A DNA stretch of 14,049 nt from Chitinophagales bacterium (lineage in GTDB: Bacteria; Bacteroidota; Bacteroidia; Chitinophagales; UBA8649). How positions within the stretch are numbered: the first letter of the stretch is position 1; every line of letters starts with the position of its first letter. The translations under genes were made by a program, and so were the position numbers. Positions 7,037 to 14,049 of this stretch are shown here, in pieces. The notes beneath the pieces are model-generated. The model did no database searches, was not told where the DNA came from, and worked only from the letters and a program-made list of their open reading frames with translations. The DNA lies in NCBI GenBank assembly GCA_016777395.1, contig JADHRO010000030.1, positions 1 through 14,049 on the forward strand. Direction: 5' to 3'.

Positions 7037-8635
7037 TTAAAACAATTTCGGTTTTGGGCGAAGTTTGAAAAATTCAATATAGCTTGGAGGGTTATCTATG
7101 ATTCCTCGCTCAGAAACTAATTTAATATCGATATTTCGTTCTTTTGCTTTAAATGCGAAATCTTCCAAAATTTCGATGATATCATTATCTAAATACTTAG
7201 TTTTTCTTACGTCCAACTCTAATTTTGAGTTACTTGGTAAGTTATCTAATTCAGTTAAAATTGCGCCTTTATTAAAGAAAGTTACCTCTTCGGCTAAGGT
7301 TATTTTCAATAAGCCATCCCCTTGCTCTGTAGCTTCCTTATGCAGGAAGTGTGAATTTCTGTAACTCTTAAAAAGAATGACCACAATCCCTACAGACAAA
7401 CCTAGACCGATACCATATAATAAATCTATGAAAACAATTCCTAAAACCGTAACAACAAATGGCAAGAATTGCGTCCAACCTAAATTGTACATTTTCTTGA
7501 ACAGCTCAGGCTTGGCTAATTTGTAACCCACTATGAGCAGAATAGCTGCAAGCACAGACAAGGGAATCATGTTCAATAAGCCGGGAATGATAATCACTGA
7601 TATAAGCAACAAGAAACCGTGAATAATGGCTGAAGCTTTTGTTTTACCTCCCGATTGAACGTTTGCAGAGCTTCGCACAATAACTTGTGTTATCGGCAGG
7701 CCACCAATCATACCAGAAATAATGTTTCCTGTTCCTTGAGCAAGCAACTCTCGGTTAGTCGGGGTAATGTTTTTATGCGGGTCTAGTTTATCTGTAGCTT
7801 CCACGCACAAAAGCGTTTCTAAACTTGCTACTAAGGCTATAGTGAATGCTACAACCCAAACATCTATATTGCTTAGGGCATTAAAATTGGGGAAATTAAA
7901 CTGCCCAATGAATGAAGGTAAGCTGTCTGGTATTGGTACACTAACCAAATGTGTCGATCCAATAGCTAGGAGCGCATTCGATTGTGTAACAAGAAAGAAA
8001 ACAATACCTACTACCACAGCAACTAGAGGGCCTTGAACTAGCTTGAAGAACCTACCTTTGTTGGATAAGACTTGATCCCAAAGAATTAATATAGCCAATG
8101 CAACTATCCCTATCAATGCAGACCCGGGCTGAATGTAGTTAAGCATATTAGCCAACTCAGAAAAAGTATTCTGACCATCAACTTGGAAAAAGGCAAAATC
8201 CCCTTCGGGGTCGGCATCGTATCCAAAGAAATGAGGGATTTGCTTCATAATAATAATGATTCCAATACCACTTAGCATTCCTTTTATGACAGATGAGGGG
8301 AAGTAATATCCTATTACTCCTGCGCGCAGAACACCAAAAATAATTTGAATAATACCACCTAAAACGACTGCCACTAAAAAGTTTTCATAACCTCCTAAGG
8401 ATGTTATCGAGGTCAAAACAATGGCAGCTAGTCCTGCGGCAGGACCACTTACTCCTATTTTTGAACCACTTAGGGCACCAACTAATATTCCTCCAATAAT
8501 TCCTGCAATAATTCCTGCAAACAATGGCGCCCCGCTGGCTAATGCTATTCCGAGACACAAGGGTAATGCTACAAAGAAGACGACAATACTTGCTGGGATA
8601 TCGTTCTTGAGATGGCTTATAATACTACTATTCAT
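7037..8635 (-). CDS. SulP family anion permease with STAS domain (putative bicarbonate transporter)
   Basis: A 532-residue inner-membrane protein. Residues about 10-425 contain many hydrophobic segments consistent with the SulP fold, with family motifs GVSGPAAGLAAIVL (62-75), YYFPSSVIKGMLSGIGIIII, SLETLLCVEATDKLDP and RELLAQGTGNIISGMIGGLP. Residues about 441-515 form a cytoplasmic STAS domain (KITLAEEVTFFNKGAI, LELDVRKTKYLDNDIIEIL). SulP proteins carry sulfate, bicarbonate or other anions, sodium- or proton-coupled or by exchange, and the substrate is not certain from sequence. The adjacent carbonic anhydrase favours bicarbonate, since SulP-carbonic anhydrase pairs and fusions are known in bacteria. 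It is the first gene of the operon and is divergent from a TetR gene, with a palindromic candidate operator between them. Confidence 0.93.
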   Translation of the reverse strand: MNSSIISHLKNDIPASIVVFFVALPLCLGIALASGAPLFAGIIAGIIGGILVGALSGSKIGVSGPAAGLAAIVLTSITSLGGYENFLVAVVLGGIIQIIFGVLRAGVIGYYFPSSVIKGMLSGIGIIIIMKQIPHFFGYDADPEGDFAFFQVDGQNTFSELANMLNYIQPGSALIGIVALAILILWDQVLSNKGRFFKLVQGPLVAVVVGIVFFLVTQSNALLAIGSTHLVSVPIPDSLPSFIGQFNFPNFNALSNIDVWVVAFTIALVASLETLLCVEATDKLDPHKNITPTNRELLAQGTGNIISGMIGGLPITQVIVRSSANVQSGGKTKASAIIHGFLLLISVIIIPGLLNMIPLSVLAAILLIVGYKLAKPELFKKMYNLGWTQFLPFVVTVLGIVFIDLLYGIGLGLSVGIVVILFKSYRNSHFLHKEATEQGDGLLKITLAEEVTFFNKGAILTELDNLPSNSKLELDVRKTKYLDNDIIEILEDFAFKAKERNIDIKLVSERGIIDNPPSYIEFFKLRPKPKLF

Positions 8636-8660
8636 TAATGTACATTTTTAAAATCAAACT

Positions 8661-8687
8661 CAAATTTAATTAAACTTTCATTAACAA
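8661..8687 (-). promoter_or_regulatory. Probable promoter of the SulP-CA-DUF2490 operon
   Basis: On the minus strand TAAATTTG (8668-8661) is an exact match to TAnnTTTG, and a TTG lies 16 bases upstream (8687-8685), a little closer than usual. The transcript would start near 8654, about 20 bases before the SulP ATG. The TTG lies inside the palindrome at 8681-8705. Confidence 0.45.
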
Positions 8688-8705
8688 TAGTAATACTATC
8701 ATTAA
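8681..8705. promoter_or_regulatory. Palindromic candidate operator for the divergent TetR regulator
   Basis: The left arm TTAACAATAGTA and right arm TACTATCATTAA flank a single central A at 8693. The inner six bases of each arm and the outer TTAA pair perfectly, giving 10 of 12 paired positions. The size and symmetry suit a TetR-family dimer. It lies between the two divergent genes, covers the -33 TTG predicted for the SulP promoter, and reaches the -33 position of the TetR promoter. Binding could therefore repress both directions. The link to this regulator is inferred. Confidence 0.55.
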
Positions 8706-8722
8706 TAATATTTAAACTTTTA

Positions 8723-8730
8723 TATCTTTG
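8723..8730 (+). promoter_or_regulatory. -7 promoter element of the TetR gene
   Basis: TATCTTTG is an exact match to the Bacteroidota -7 element TAnnTTTG. Transcription would begin near 8737, leaving a leader of about 50 bases. No good -33 TTG is visible; that position falls on the right end of the palindrome at 8681-8705. Confidence 0.5.
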
Positions 8731-8787
8731 TAACATTAGTCGCTTTCCTATCGGTTAAAGTTTTACTATTTTCAAAATTAAGTATAC

Positions 8788-9462
8788 ATGAGTGTAGGAA
8801 TAAAAATCTCATTAAATGATGGCCTTTACCTGAGAGATCCGCAAGATTCTGATTTAGGTAGAAATATTATCAAGTATAGTATTATACTGATTGATGAGTT
8901 TGGCATTGAATCCTTTACTTTCAAAAAATTAGCGATTAAAATTAATTCCACAGAGGCCTCCATTTATAGATACTTTGTCAATAAGCATATATTATTTCTT
9001 TACCTAGTCAATTGGTATTGGGAATGGGTTAACTATCTCATCCGAATTAATACGATGAATATTACCAATTCCAAAGCGAAGCTTGGAATTATTATTCATT
9101 CTTTTGTGGCTGCATCCAATGAAAACCCTTTGGTTGAATATGTCAATGAAAGCAGGCTTCAGAGGATAGTTAACTCTGAAGGGATGAAGGTTTATCATAC
9201 CAAGGATGTAGATGCCGAAAATTCAAAAGGCTTTTTTAAAAGTTATAAGGATCTGGCATATGCAGTTTCTGCAGTCATAATGGAGGTGAATCCAAGTTTC
9301 AAATATCCATACACTTTGGCAACCAACTTGTTTGAAATGACAAATAATCACATTTTTTTTGCTCAACACTTACCCAGATTGACGGATGCATCAATCGTGG
9401 ATAACGAAAATGATGAAGTTGAAAACATGCTCAATTATTTTGTTGAGAAGCTCTTAGCTTGA
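8788..9462 (+). CDS. TetR/AcrR family transcriptional regulator
   Basis: A 224-residue protein. Residues about 24-70 form a TetR-type DNA-binding domain: the first helix RNIIKYSIILIDEFGIESFT is followed by the helix-turn-helix FKKLAIKINSTEASIYRYFVNKHIL, quoted here by its core KLAIKINSTEASIYRYF. The remainder is a mostly helical ligand/dimer domain with aromatic residues (LVNWYWEWVNYL, SFKYPYTLATNLFEM), and no recognisable ligand signature. The N-terminal 20 residues (ISLNDGLYLRDPQDSD) are a family-specific extension. It is divergent from the SulP operon and most likely controls that operon and itself through the intervening palindrome. The inducer is unknown. The gene ends 24 bases before the convergent gene at 9487. 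Confidence 0.85.
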   Translation: MSVGIKISLNDGLYLRDPQDSDLGRNIIKYSIILIDEFGIESFTFKKLAIKINSTEASIYRYFVNKHILFLYLVNWYWEWVNYLIRINTMNITNSKAKLGIIIHSFVAASNENPLVEYVNESRLQRIVNSEGMKVYHTKDVDAENSKGFFKSYKDLAYAVSAVIMEVNPSFKYPYTLATNLFEMTNNHIFFAQHLPRLTDASIVDNENDEVENMLNYFVEKLLA

Positions 9463-9486
9463 TTATTCTTATCCTAAAGGAATTCT

Positions 9487-11001
9487 TTACTGTTTGATTT
9501 TTAATTGTTTTTTATTTTCCAAAGCGGTGCATAGCGCTTCAATTTTTATGTAATGCAAATAATACATTTTGGTATATGAATTTTCACTTCGAGCAAATAA
9601 ATTTAAAAAGATAGTTACATATTTTTTAGGGTTTTTATTGTCGGAGAGTTGGTGAAGCATTTTTATAAGTCCCTTATCAATTTCATGTAAAGTGTTGTTT
9701 TTCTTAAGATATCTTGTAACCGATTTAGATCGATACAGTAACAATGATTTATTGTGTCGTTGATAATGTAAAATTAAATCTAGGATTTTTGCAAATGACA
9801 GTATTTGTAGGTTACTATTCTTGTTTTCATATTCTAGGATTTTATCAATCCAAATATGAGATTCTTCAATATTATTGTCATAAAAATAAACAAGGCTAAT
9901 ACCAAATGCCATCGTTAAAAAACGATCAAGTGACCATCCATATTTGCGGTATTTCTTAAGTTCTCGAATGATCTCAGGCACAAGATTCTTAGCAGCTTTC
10001 AACTCGTCATTTTTGATATAATAATCCAATTCCATGGAGTATGTTGTCTCAAAAATAAGTCGATTAAAATAGGTGTTTTCTATCTTATGAACTGTTTGAA
10101 GTTTTCTAATTTTATCAATAGTTTCAAAAAGCGCTATTTTATCATTATTTTCCGAATGAATGAAGAGTGCGTTATTCAATACCGCTAAACACTGGTCAAG
10201 GTTGTTTCGAAAATATTGATTGTTGGCTTCAATTATTTTTAGATGGTTATCAATTGTATTTAATGCTTTTTTCTTTTCTTGAATGCTGAGATAGTATATG
10301 GTGTAAATAAAGTAAAAACTGCTTTTAGCACTTATACTTTTCGCTCGTTTAATATTTTTTAAAAGTGGGTGATTAGTTAAGTTTTTAAGCTGGCTTTTTT
10401 CTTCATTATTTTTAGGAATCCCTAATTTTCTGTAGAGGTAAAACATCTCGTCACTTAACTCTCGATATGCATTCTTATTCACAATACTTTTTATGATTTC
10501 ATCAATTTCCTTTGAGGATTTAATGCAGAATTCTCGGAATTGTTGGTTATTGACAACCCTAACTAATATTAATTTTTCGACGCTACAAATTTCTAATAAC
10601 TTGTCATATTTCTCAGATGAATAAGCTAGATTTTTCGCTTTTCTTATTTTATCGATAGCAAGTTCAAAAATTTCTCTTTGAAACAGTATACGGGCCTCTT
10701 CAACAAATCTATTGATGCTTAGGTCAATAATATTATCAGTACTTTGTATGCGTAAACCTGTTATAAGCTTATCAAGCAATCTATTGTTTAATACAGATGT
10801 AAATCCATCCAATTTTTCTTTTTTTAAACTTTTCTTTATGTTCTGCTCATTCCATTCTGTATTACTATCATAAATATCGCATAGCTTTTTGATGCTGTTA
10901 TTTTTCTTTTTAGAGTATTTACTCATGTATAAAGTAAAGAATCGTTTCTCTCCTTGAGTGAGGCCTTTTATCAATTGATATGTTTGCTTTTTTCTTGACA
11001 T
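9487..11001 (-). CDS. Uncharacterised helical, TPR-like protein of a Bacteroidota paralogous family
   Basis: A 504-residue protein with no signal peptide or membrane segment, very rich in Lys, Asn and Ile and predicted almost wholly helical. The N-terminus (LIKGLTQGEKRFFTLYMSKY) followed by LCDIYDS and LNNRLLDKLITGLR resembles a group of Bacteroidota hypothetical proteins that open with a 'K-L-[ST]-x-[SG]-E-K-R-[YF]-F' motif and continue with degenerate TPR-like helix pairs. Here such pairs include FQREIFELAIDKIRKAKNLA, LSIQEKKKALNTIDNHLKII and FYDNNIEESHIWIDKILEY. No catalytic motif is visible, so a scaffold or protein-interaction role is the most that can be inferred. It is divergent from the CUB-domain secreted protein across a 268-base gap; a functional link is unproven. 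Confidence 0.75.
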   Translation of the reverse strand: MSRKKQTYQLIKGLTQGEKRFFTLYMSKYSKKKNNSIKKLCDIYDSNTEWNEQNIKKSLKKEKLDGFTSVLNNRLLDKLITGLRIQSTDNIIDLSINRFVEEARILFQREIFELAIDKIRKAKNLAYSSEKYDKLLEICSVEKLILVRVVNNQQFREFCIKSSKEIDEIIKSIVNKNAYRELSDEMFYLYRKLGIPKNNEEKSQLKNLTNHPLLKNIKRAKSISAKSSFYFIYTIYYLSIQEKKKALNTIDNHLKIIEANNQYFRNNLDQCLAVLNNALFIHSENNDKIALFETIDKIRKLQTVHKIENTYFNRLIFETTYSMELDYYIKNDELKAAKNLVPEIIRELKKYRKYGWSLDRFLTMAFGISLVYFYDNNIEESHIWIDKILEYENKNSNLQILSFAKILDLILHYQRHNKSLLLYRSKSVTRYLKKNNTLHEIDKGLIKMLHQLSDNKNPKKYVTIFLNLFARSENSYTKMYYLHYIKIEALCTALENKKQLKIKQ

Positions 11002-11269
11002 TTAAAGTAAATATAAAGTTACTCAATTAATTGTTAATTAATTAGCATTATAAATAATTGAAAAACAAATGATTATCGTTGCTATTAAAATTTTAAAAGG
11101 TTGTTTTATTGATATTTTTAATCCTTTTTTTAAATAATATTTTTCAAGTTTTACAAAACAGTTAAGGCTCGATTCAATACTTGGAAACTTTATTTTTCAC
11201 TATTGATCGTTGATTAAGTGTGATGCAATCATTGCCGTCGCCTGTTTTAAATTGATTAGTATTTGTTTT
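11002..11269. other. AT-rich divergent intergenic region
   Basis: A 268-base gap between the divergent TPR-like and CUB-protein genes. It is strongly AT-rich with homopolymeric T and A runs. It must hold promoters in both directions, but I find only partial matches to TAnnTTTG (for example TATTTTTA near 11113), and no convincing hairpin, RNA or small gene. Confidence 0.5.
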
Positions 11270-13774
11270 ATGAATAAAAGAGAGGATAACATTCGAATAA
11301 TACTTATAAATTTCTTTTTGATTTTTGGCAATTTACAAGCTCAAATCTATGAAATGGATAACATTAATGCGAGCACTGTAACCACTTGTTCTGGAACATT
11401 TTATGATTCAAGAGTGGGAACATCTGATTATTTTAATAATGAAAACTATACCGCTACTTTCTGCTCAGGTACTTCTGAATTTTTACGATTTATATTTAAT
11501 CCAAATGAAAATGCATCAGGTTATGCAATAGCTGCAGGGGACACTTTAAGGGTATACGATGGAGCTGGAATTAATGGCACCTTAATTGCACTTCTAACTT
11601 CAACGCAAGATCCGGGATCAAATGCCTTAGTCATTACATCGTTAAGTAATTGTATTACATTTCATTGGACATCTGATGCTGCATTTGATAACGATGGATG
11701 GGAGGCAGCCATTGAGTGCGTTCCTCAGGGTTGCGGGACCAATCCTATTGCTGCAGATAACTTTGCTAATGCTCCCTTTGTTTGTAATTTTGATGGTTTT
11801 TGCGGCACAACAAGCGGATATACAGAAGATGAGCCATTTAATTTTGTTGGTGGAGGAAATTGCCCAACGATTTTTGGCGGAACGATTGAAAATAATTCCT
11901 GGGTATATTTTATTGCTTCAGGGCCAAATATTACTTTTCAAATTGATGTCTTGGGTTGTTATGGTGCTTTTGGTTATAACCCAAATCCGTCTGCCATCAA
12001 TTTTGGTGTTCAAGCCGCAATTCTAAATTTTAATACAACAACTGATTTGTTTACGAGGGTTTCCGATTGTGCTTTGTCAGATGGCCAACAGTTAAACATG
12101 GCTCTGACAAATACAAGTCCATTAATCCCGGGCGAGGTTTATTATTTAGTTATAGATGGTAGTTCTGGATCTATCTGTGATTATACCATTTCAGTTACTG
12201 GTGATGCAGAAACTTTTGAAGCTTCAGGGGATACAGTTCTATGTTTAGGAGATAACGCCCCCTTAAGCGCTACTGGTCCTATTGGTGCAATATATACATG
12301 GCAGTCAATTGGAGGAGGTTTTGGGCCAGTTGAGGGGAGTAATATAAATGTCAGCCCAACAGATTCAACATGGTATTACGTTCAGATAACAGGGGGCAAT
12401 TTATGTGTTAATCAAACTGATACGGTTTTCGTTGGCGTGCAAACTTGTCCAATTGATACAACTATTTGCAGCACAGTCGCTTTTAATAATACAACAAATC
12501 TTTGTACACTAGACCCAAGTCAAGCGGGAGCAGCACTGGATACGGTATTTTCTGTTTTAGGTTGTGACAGCATATACAATGTAACGATTACGAGCTTTAT
12601 TGATACCATATTTAACGTAAGTAATTTATGTACTTTAGACCCAAGTCAAGCAGGAACGATATTAGACACAATACCATCTGCATTAGGTTGCGACAGCATT
12701 TACACTGCAACGATTACGACCTTTGTTGATACTACATTTAACACAACAAATCTTTGTACTCTAGATCCAAGTCAAGCGGGAGCAGCACTGGATACGGTAT
12801 TTTCTGTTTTAGGTTGTGACAGCATATACAATGTAACGATTACGACCTTTGTTGATACTACATTTAACACAACAAATCTTTGTACACTAGACCCAAGTCA
12901 AGTGGGAGCAGTAATGGATACCGTATTTTCTGTTTTAGGTTGTGACAGCATATACAATGTAACGATTACGAGCTTCATTGATACTACATTTAACGTAAGT
13001 AATTTATGTACTTTAGATTCAAATCAGGCAGGGTCAGTGCTCGATACGGTGTTATCTTCACTGGGCTGTGACAGTATATACAATAGGATTACTACCCATC
13101 TAAGTTATTTGACAAATATTACAGATACTATCTGTGCAGATCAAACTTATAAGTTGCCGGGAGATTCTGTAGTGGATGGTCCTGGAATATATCAGGTAGT
13201 TTTAACTACAAGTTCAGGTTGTGATAGTACTTTTTTAGTAGAACTTACAGAAGTTCAGCCTAGTTCAATAGTAAATCCAATACCGGATACTACTGTATGT
13301 GAACAAGATGATGAGTTCATTATTGATATTTCGAGTTACAACGCTTTGAGCTTGGAGTGGGAAGATGGCAGTCAGTCTCCCTTGTATATTGTTCAAAATA
13401 CAGGTGATTATTCTGTTCAGCTTACACAACAAACTGGTTGCGTGGTTTCAGATACCATTCGTATTCAATTTATTGATTGTATAAATGATTGTGGGTTTAT
13501 TCTTCCTACAGGATTTAGCCCGAATGGAGATAATATGAATGATAAATTTAGTCCAGTAAGAATATGTGAAGATGATTTATCTCAGTTCTCTTTTGGAATA
13601 TATAATCGCTGGGGTGAGTTATTGTTTGAAACCGAGGATCCTCTGGCATACTGGGATGGTACATTTTTAGGAAAGGCCCAGCCATTGGATGTTTATTTAT
13701 TTTATGTAAACTTTACTTTTGATGATCAAGTCTCACCACAAACCATTACTGGAAATGTAACCTTAATCAGATAG
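11270..13774 (+). CDS. Secreted CUB-domain repeat protein with T9SS type B sorting domain
   Basis: An 834-residue cell-surface or secreted protein. Residues 1-25 are a signal peptide (IRIILINFFLIFGNLQA, cut before QIYEM). Residues about 40-150 form a CUB domain (CSGTFYDS, LRVYDGAG, ITFHWTSD, AIEC). Residues about 155-320 look like a pre-peptidase-type beta domain (NSWVYFIASGPNITFQI, YYLVIDGSSG). Residues about 325-395 are Ig/PKD-like (GDTVLCLGDNAPLSATG, STWYYVQITGG). Five 42-residue repeats fill residues 408-617, each with two cysteines (NLCTLDPSQ and LGCDSIYN), followed by a diverged sixth unit. Residues 741-834 are the gliding-motility-type C-terminal domain (GFSPNGDNMNDKF, FGIYNRWGELLFET, YWDGTFLGK, GNVTLIR), a T9SS type B signal. 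I chose the ATG at 11270, since an upstream TTG at 11210 would place 20 residues ahead of the signal peptide. An adhesive or matrix role is inferred; no enzyme motif is seen. Confidence 0.9.
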   Translation: MNKREDNIRIILINFFLIFGNLQAQIYEMDNINASTVTTCSGTFYDSRVGTSDYFNNENYTATFCSGTSEFLRFIFNPNENASGYAIAAGDTLRVYDGAGINGTLIALLTSTQDPGSNALVITSLSNCITFHWTSDAAFDNDGWEAAIECVPQGCGTNPIAADNFANAPFVCNFDGFCGTTSGYTEDEPFNFVGGGNCPTIFGGTIENNSWVYFIASGPNITFQIDVLGCYGAFGYNPNPSAINFGVQAAILNFNTTTDLFTRVSDCALSDGQQLNMALTNTSPLIPGEVYYLVIDGSSGSICDYTISVTGDAETFEASGDTVLCLGDNAPLSATGPIGAIYTWQSIGGGFGPVEGSNINVSPTDSTWYYVQITGGNLCVNQTDTVFVGVQTCPIDTTICSTVAFNNTTNLCTLDPSQAGAALDTVFSVLGCDSIYNVTITSFIDTIFNVSNLCTLDPSQAGTILDTIPSALGCDSIYTATITTFVDTTFNTTNLCTLDPSQAGAALDTVFSVLGCDSIYNVTITTFVDTTFNTTNLCTLDPSQVGAVMDTVFSVLGCDSIYNVTITSFIDTTFNVSNLCTLDSNQAGSVLDTVLSSLGCDSIYNRITTHLSYLTNITDTICADQTYKLPGDSVVDGPGIYQVVLTTSSGCDSTFLVELTEVQPSSIVNPIPDTTVCEQDDEFIIDISSYNALSLEWEDGSQSPLYIVQNTGDYSVQLTQQTGCVVSDTIRIQFIDCINDCGFILPTGFSPNGDNMNDKFSPVRICEDDLSQFSFGIYNRWGELLFETEDPLAYWDGTFLGKAQPLDVYLFYVNFTFDDQVSPQTITGNVTLIR
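12491..13120 (+). repeat. Five tandem 126-bp coding repeats
   Basis: Units begin at 12491, 12617, 12743, 12869 and 12995, exactly 126 bases apart, each coding for 42 residues. Two sequence types alternate: type A begins ACAACAAATCTTTGTAC (units 1, 3 and 4) and type B begins GTAAGTAATTTATGTAC (units 2 and 5), giving the order A-B-A-A-B. Units 1 and 3 share a run of identical sequence from the CCAAGTCAAGCGGGAGC segment through CAATGTAACGATTACGA. The last unit has diverged at its end and is one codon shorter at YNRITT. The length is a multiple of three, so loss or gain of units keeps the frame. Confidence 0.95.
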
Positions 13775-13876
13775 CTTGCGGTTTGATTAAACCTCATCTA
13801 TGTCCACTCTGATTAATGCGTCTTAATTTATTGATAATTTGCTTCCTTAAGTTCAATAATCTGATCAAACTTATTG

Positions 13877-13884
13877 TAGCTTTG
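13877..13884 (+). promoter_or_regulatory. -7 promoter element for the YdjM-like gene
   Basis: TAGCTTTG exactly matches TAnnTTTG and ends 10 bases before the ATG at 13895. If transcription starts the usual few bases downstream, the mRNA would have almost no leader. A -33 TTG at the standard distance is not visible. Confidence 0.45.
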
Positions 13885-13894
13885 CGAACTCAAA

Positions 13895-14049
13895 ATGGAC
13901 TCAATAACACAAATAATACTAGGCGCTGCGGCAGGGGAAGCTGTACTTGGTAAGAAAATTGGTAACCGAGCTATGCTATGGGGTGCGCTGGCTGGAACAA
14001 TCCCGGATTTGGACGTACTCGGGGGCTTTTTTCTAAGTAGTATTGATAA
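13895..14049 (+). CDS. YdjM-like membrane-associated metal-dependent hydrolase (5' part only)
   Basis: Only the first 51 codons are in the window, and the frame stays open to the edge. The start MDSITQIILGAAAGEAVLGK, then AMLWGALAGTIPDLDVLGGFF, is characteristic of the YdjM family (LexA-binding, inner-membrane-associated putative hydrolase; formerly DUF457). The DLD in the PDLDVL motif is a likely metal-binding site. The glycine/alanine-rich N-terminus is the first membrane-associated segment. Family members are predicted metal-dependent hydrolases of unknown substrate. The gene appears to have its own promoter and to be independent of the preceding secreted-protein gene. Confidence 0.82.
   Translation, partial: MDSITQIILGAAAGEAVLGKKIGNRAMLWGALAGTIPDLDVLGGFFLSSID

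Noticed and set aside
11210..11269. In-frame TTG start adding 20 residues to the CUB-domain protein
   Set aside because: It would place a stretch with Cys and hydrophobic residues before a complete signal peptide. The ATG at 11270 gives a normal basic N-terminus and signal peptide.
12491..13120. CRISPR-like or mobile repeat array
   Set aside because: The repeats are 126 bases, directly adjacent without spacers, and in frame within one gene, so they are protein repeats.
13780..13793. Hairpin GGTTT-GATT-AAACC after the CUB-protein stop
   Set aside because: The stem is only five pairs and is followed by TCATCTATG rather than a T run, so it is not called as a terminator.

Overview
The window looks like chromosomal DNA of a free-living, probably gliding or surface-associated Bacteroidota. 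Three things support this. Two secreted proteins end in type IX secretion (T9SS) sorting domains, one type A (end of the gene at 1-1012) and one type B (end of the gene at 11270-13774). Sequences resembling the Bacteroidota promoter element TAnnTTTG precede several genes. A lipoprotein carries a Bacteroidota-style surface-export motif after its lipobox cysteine. The DNA is AT-rich. I see no rRNA, tRNA, CRISPR array, insertion sequence or phage gene. I cannot name the genus.

Layout. (1) 1-1012, plus strand: the end of a large secreted lamin-tail-domain protein, closed by a clear terminator. (2) 1179-2714, plus: a YifB/ComM-type AAA+ ATPase. (3) 5539-2787, minus: a two-gene heme module. A di-heme cytochrome-c-peroxidase/MauG-type lipoprotein is followed by a parallel beta-helix protein with a C-terminal cytochrome c domain. 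(4) 8635-5717, minus: a compact operon of SulP anion transporter, beta-carbonic anhydrase and a DUF2490 outer-membrane protein, divergent from (5) a TetR-family regulator at 8788-9462. (6) 11001-9487, minus: an uncharacterised helical, TPR-like cytoplasmic protein. (7) 11270-13774, plus: a CUB-domain T9SS-secreted protein with five 126-bp tandem repeats. (8) 13895 to the end, plus: the start of a YdjM-like membrane-associated metal-dependent hydrolase.

How the genes may work together. The SulP-carbonic anhydrase pair suggests bicarbonate uptake coupled to CO2/bicarbonate interconversion. A 25-bp near-perfect palindrome lies in the SulP/TetR divergent gap, over both predicted -33 regions, and is a strong candidate operator for the TetR protein. 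The heme module suggests an envelope redox system in which a peroxidase-type lipoprotein and a heme-bearing beta-helix protein cooperate; its substrate cannot be read from sequence. The most unusual items are this heme module, the operator-controlled SulP/CA/DUF2490 operon, and the near-identical repeat array in the secreted protein.
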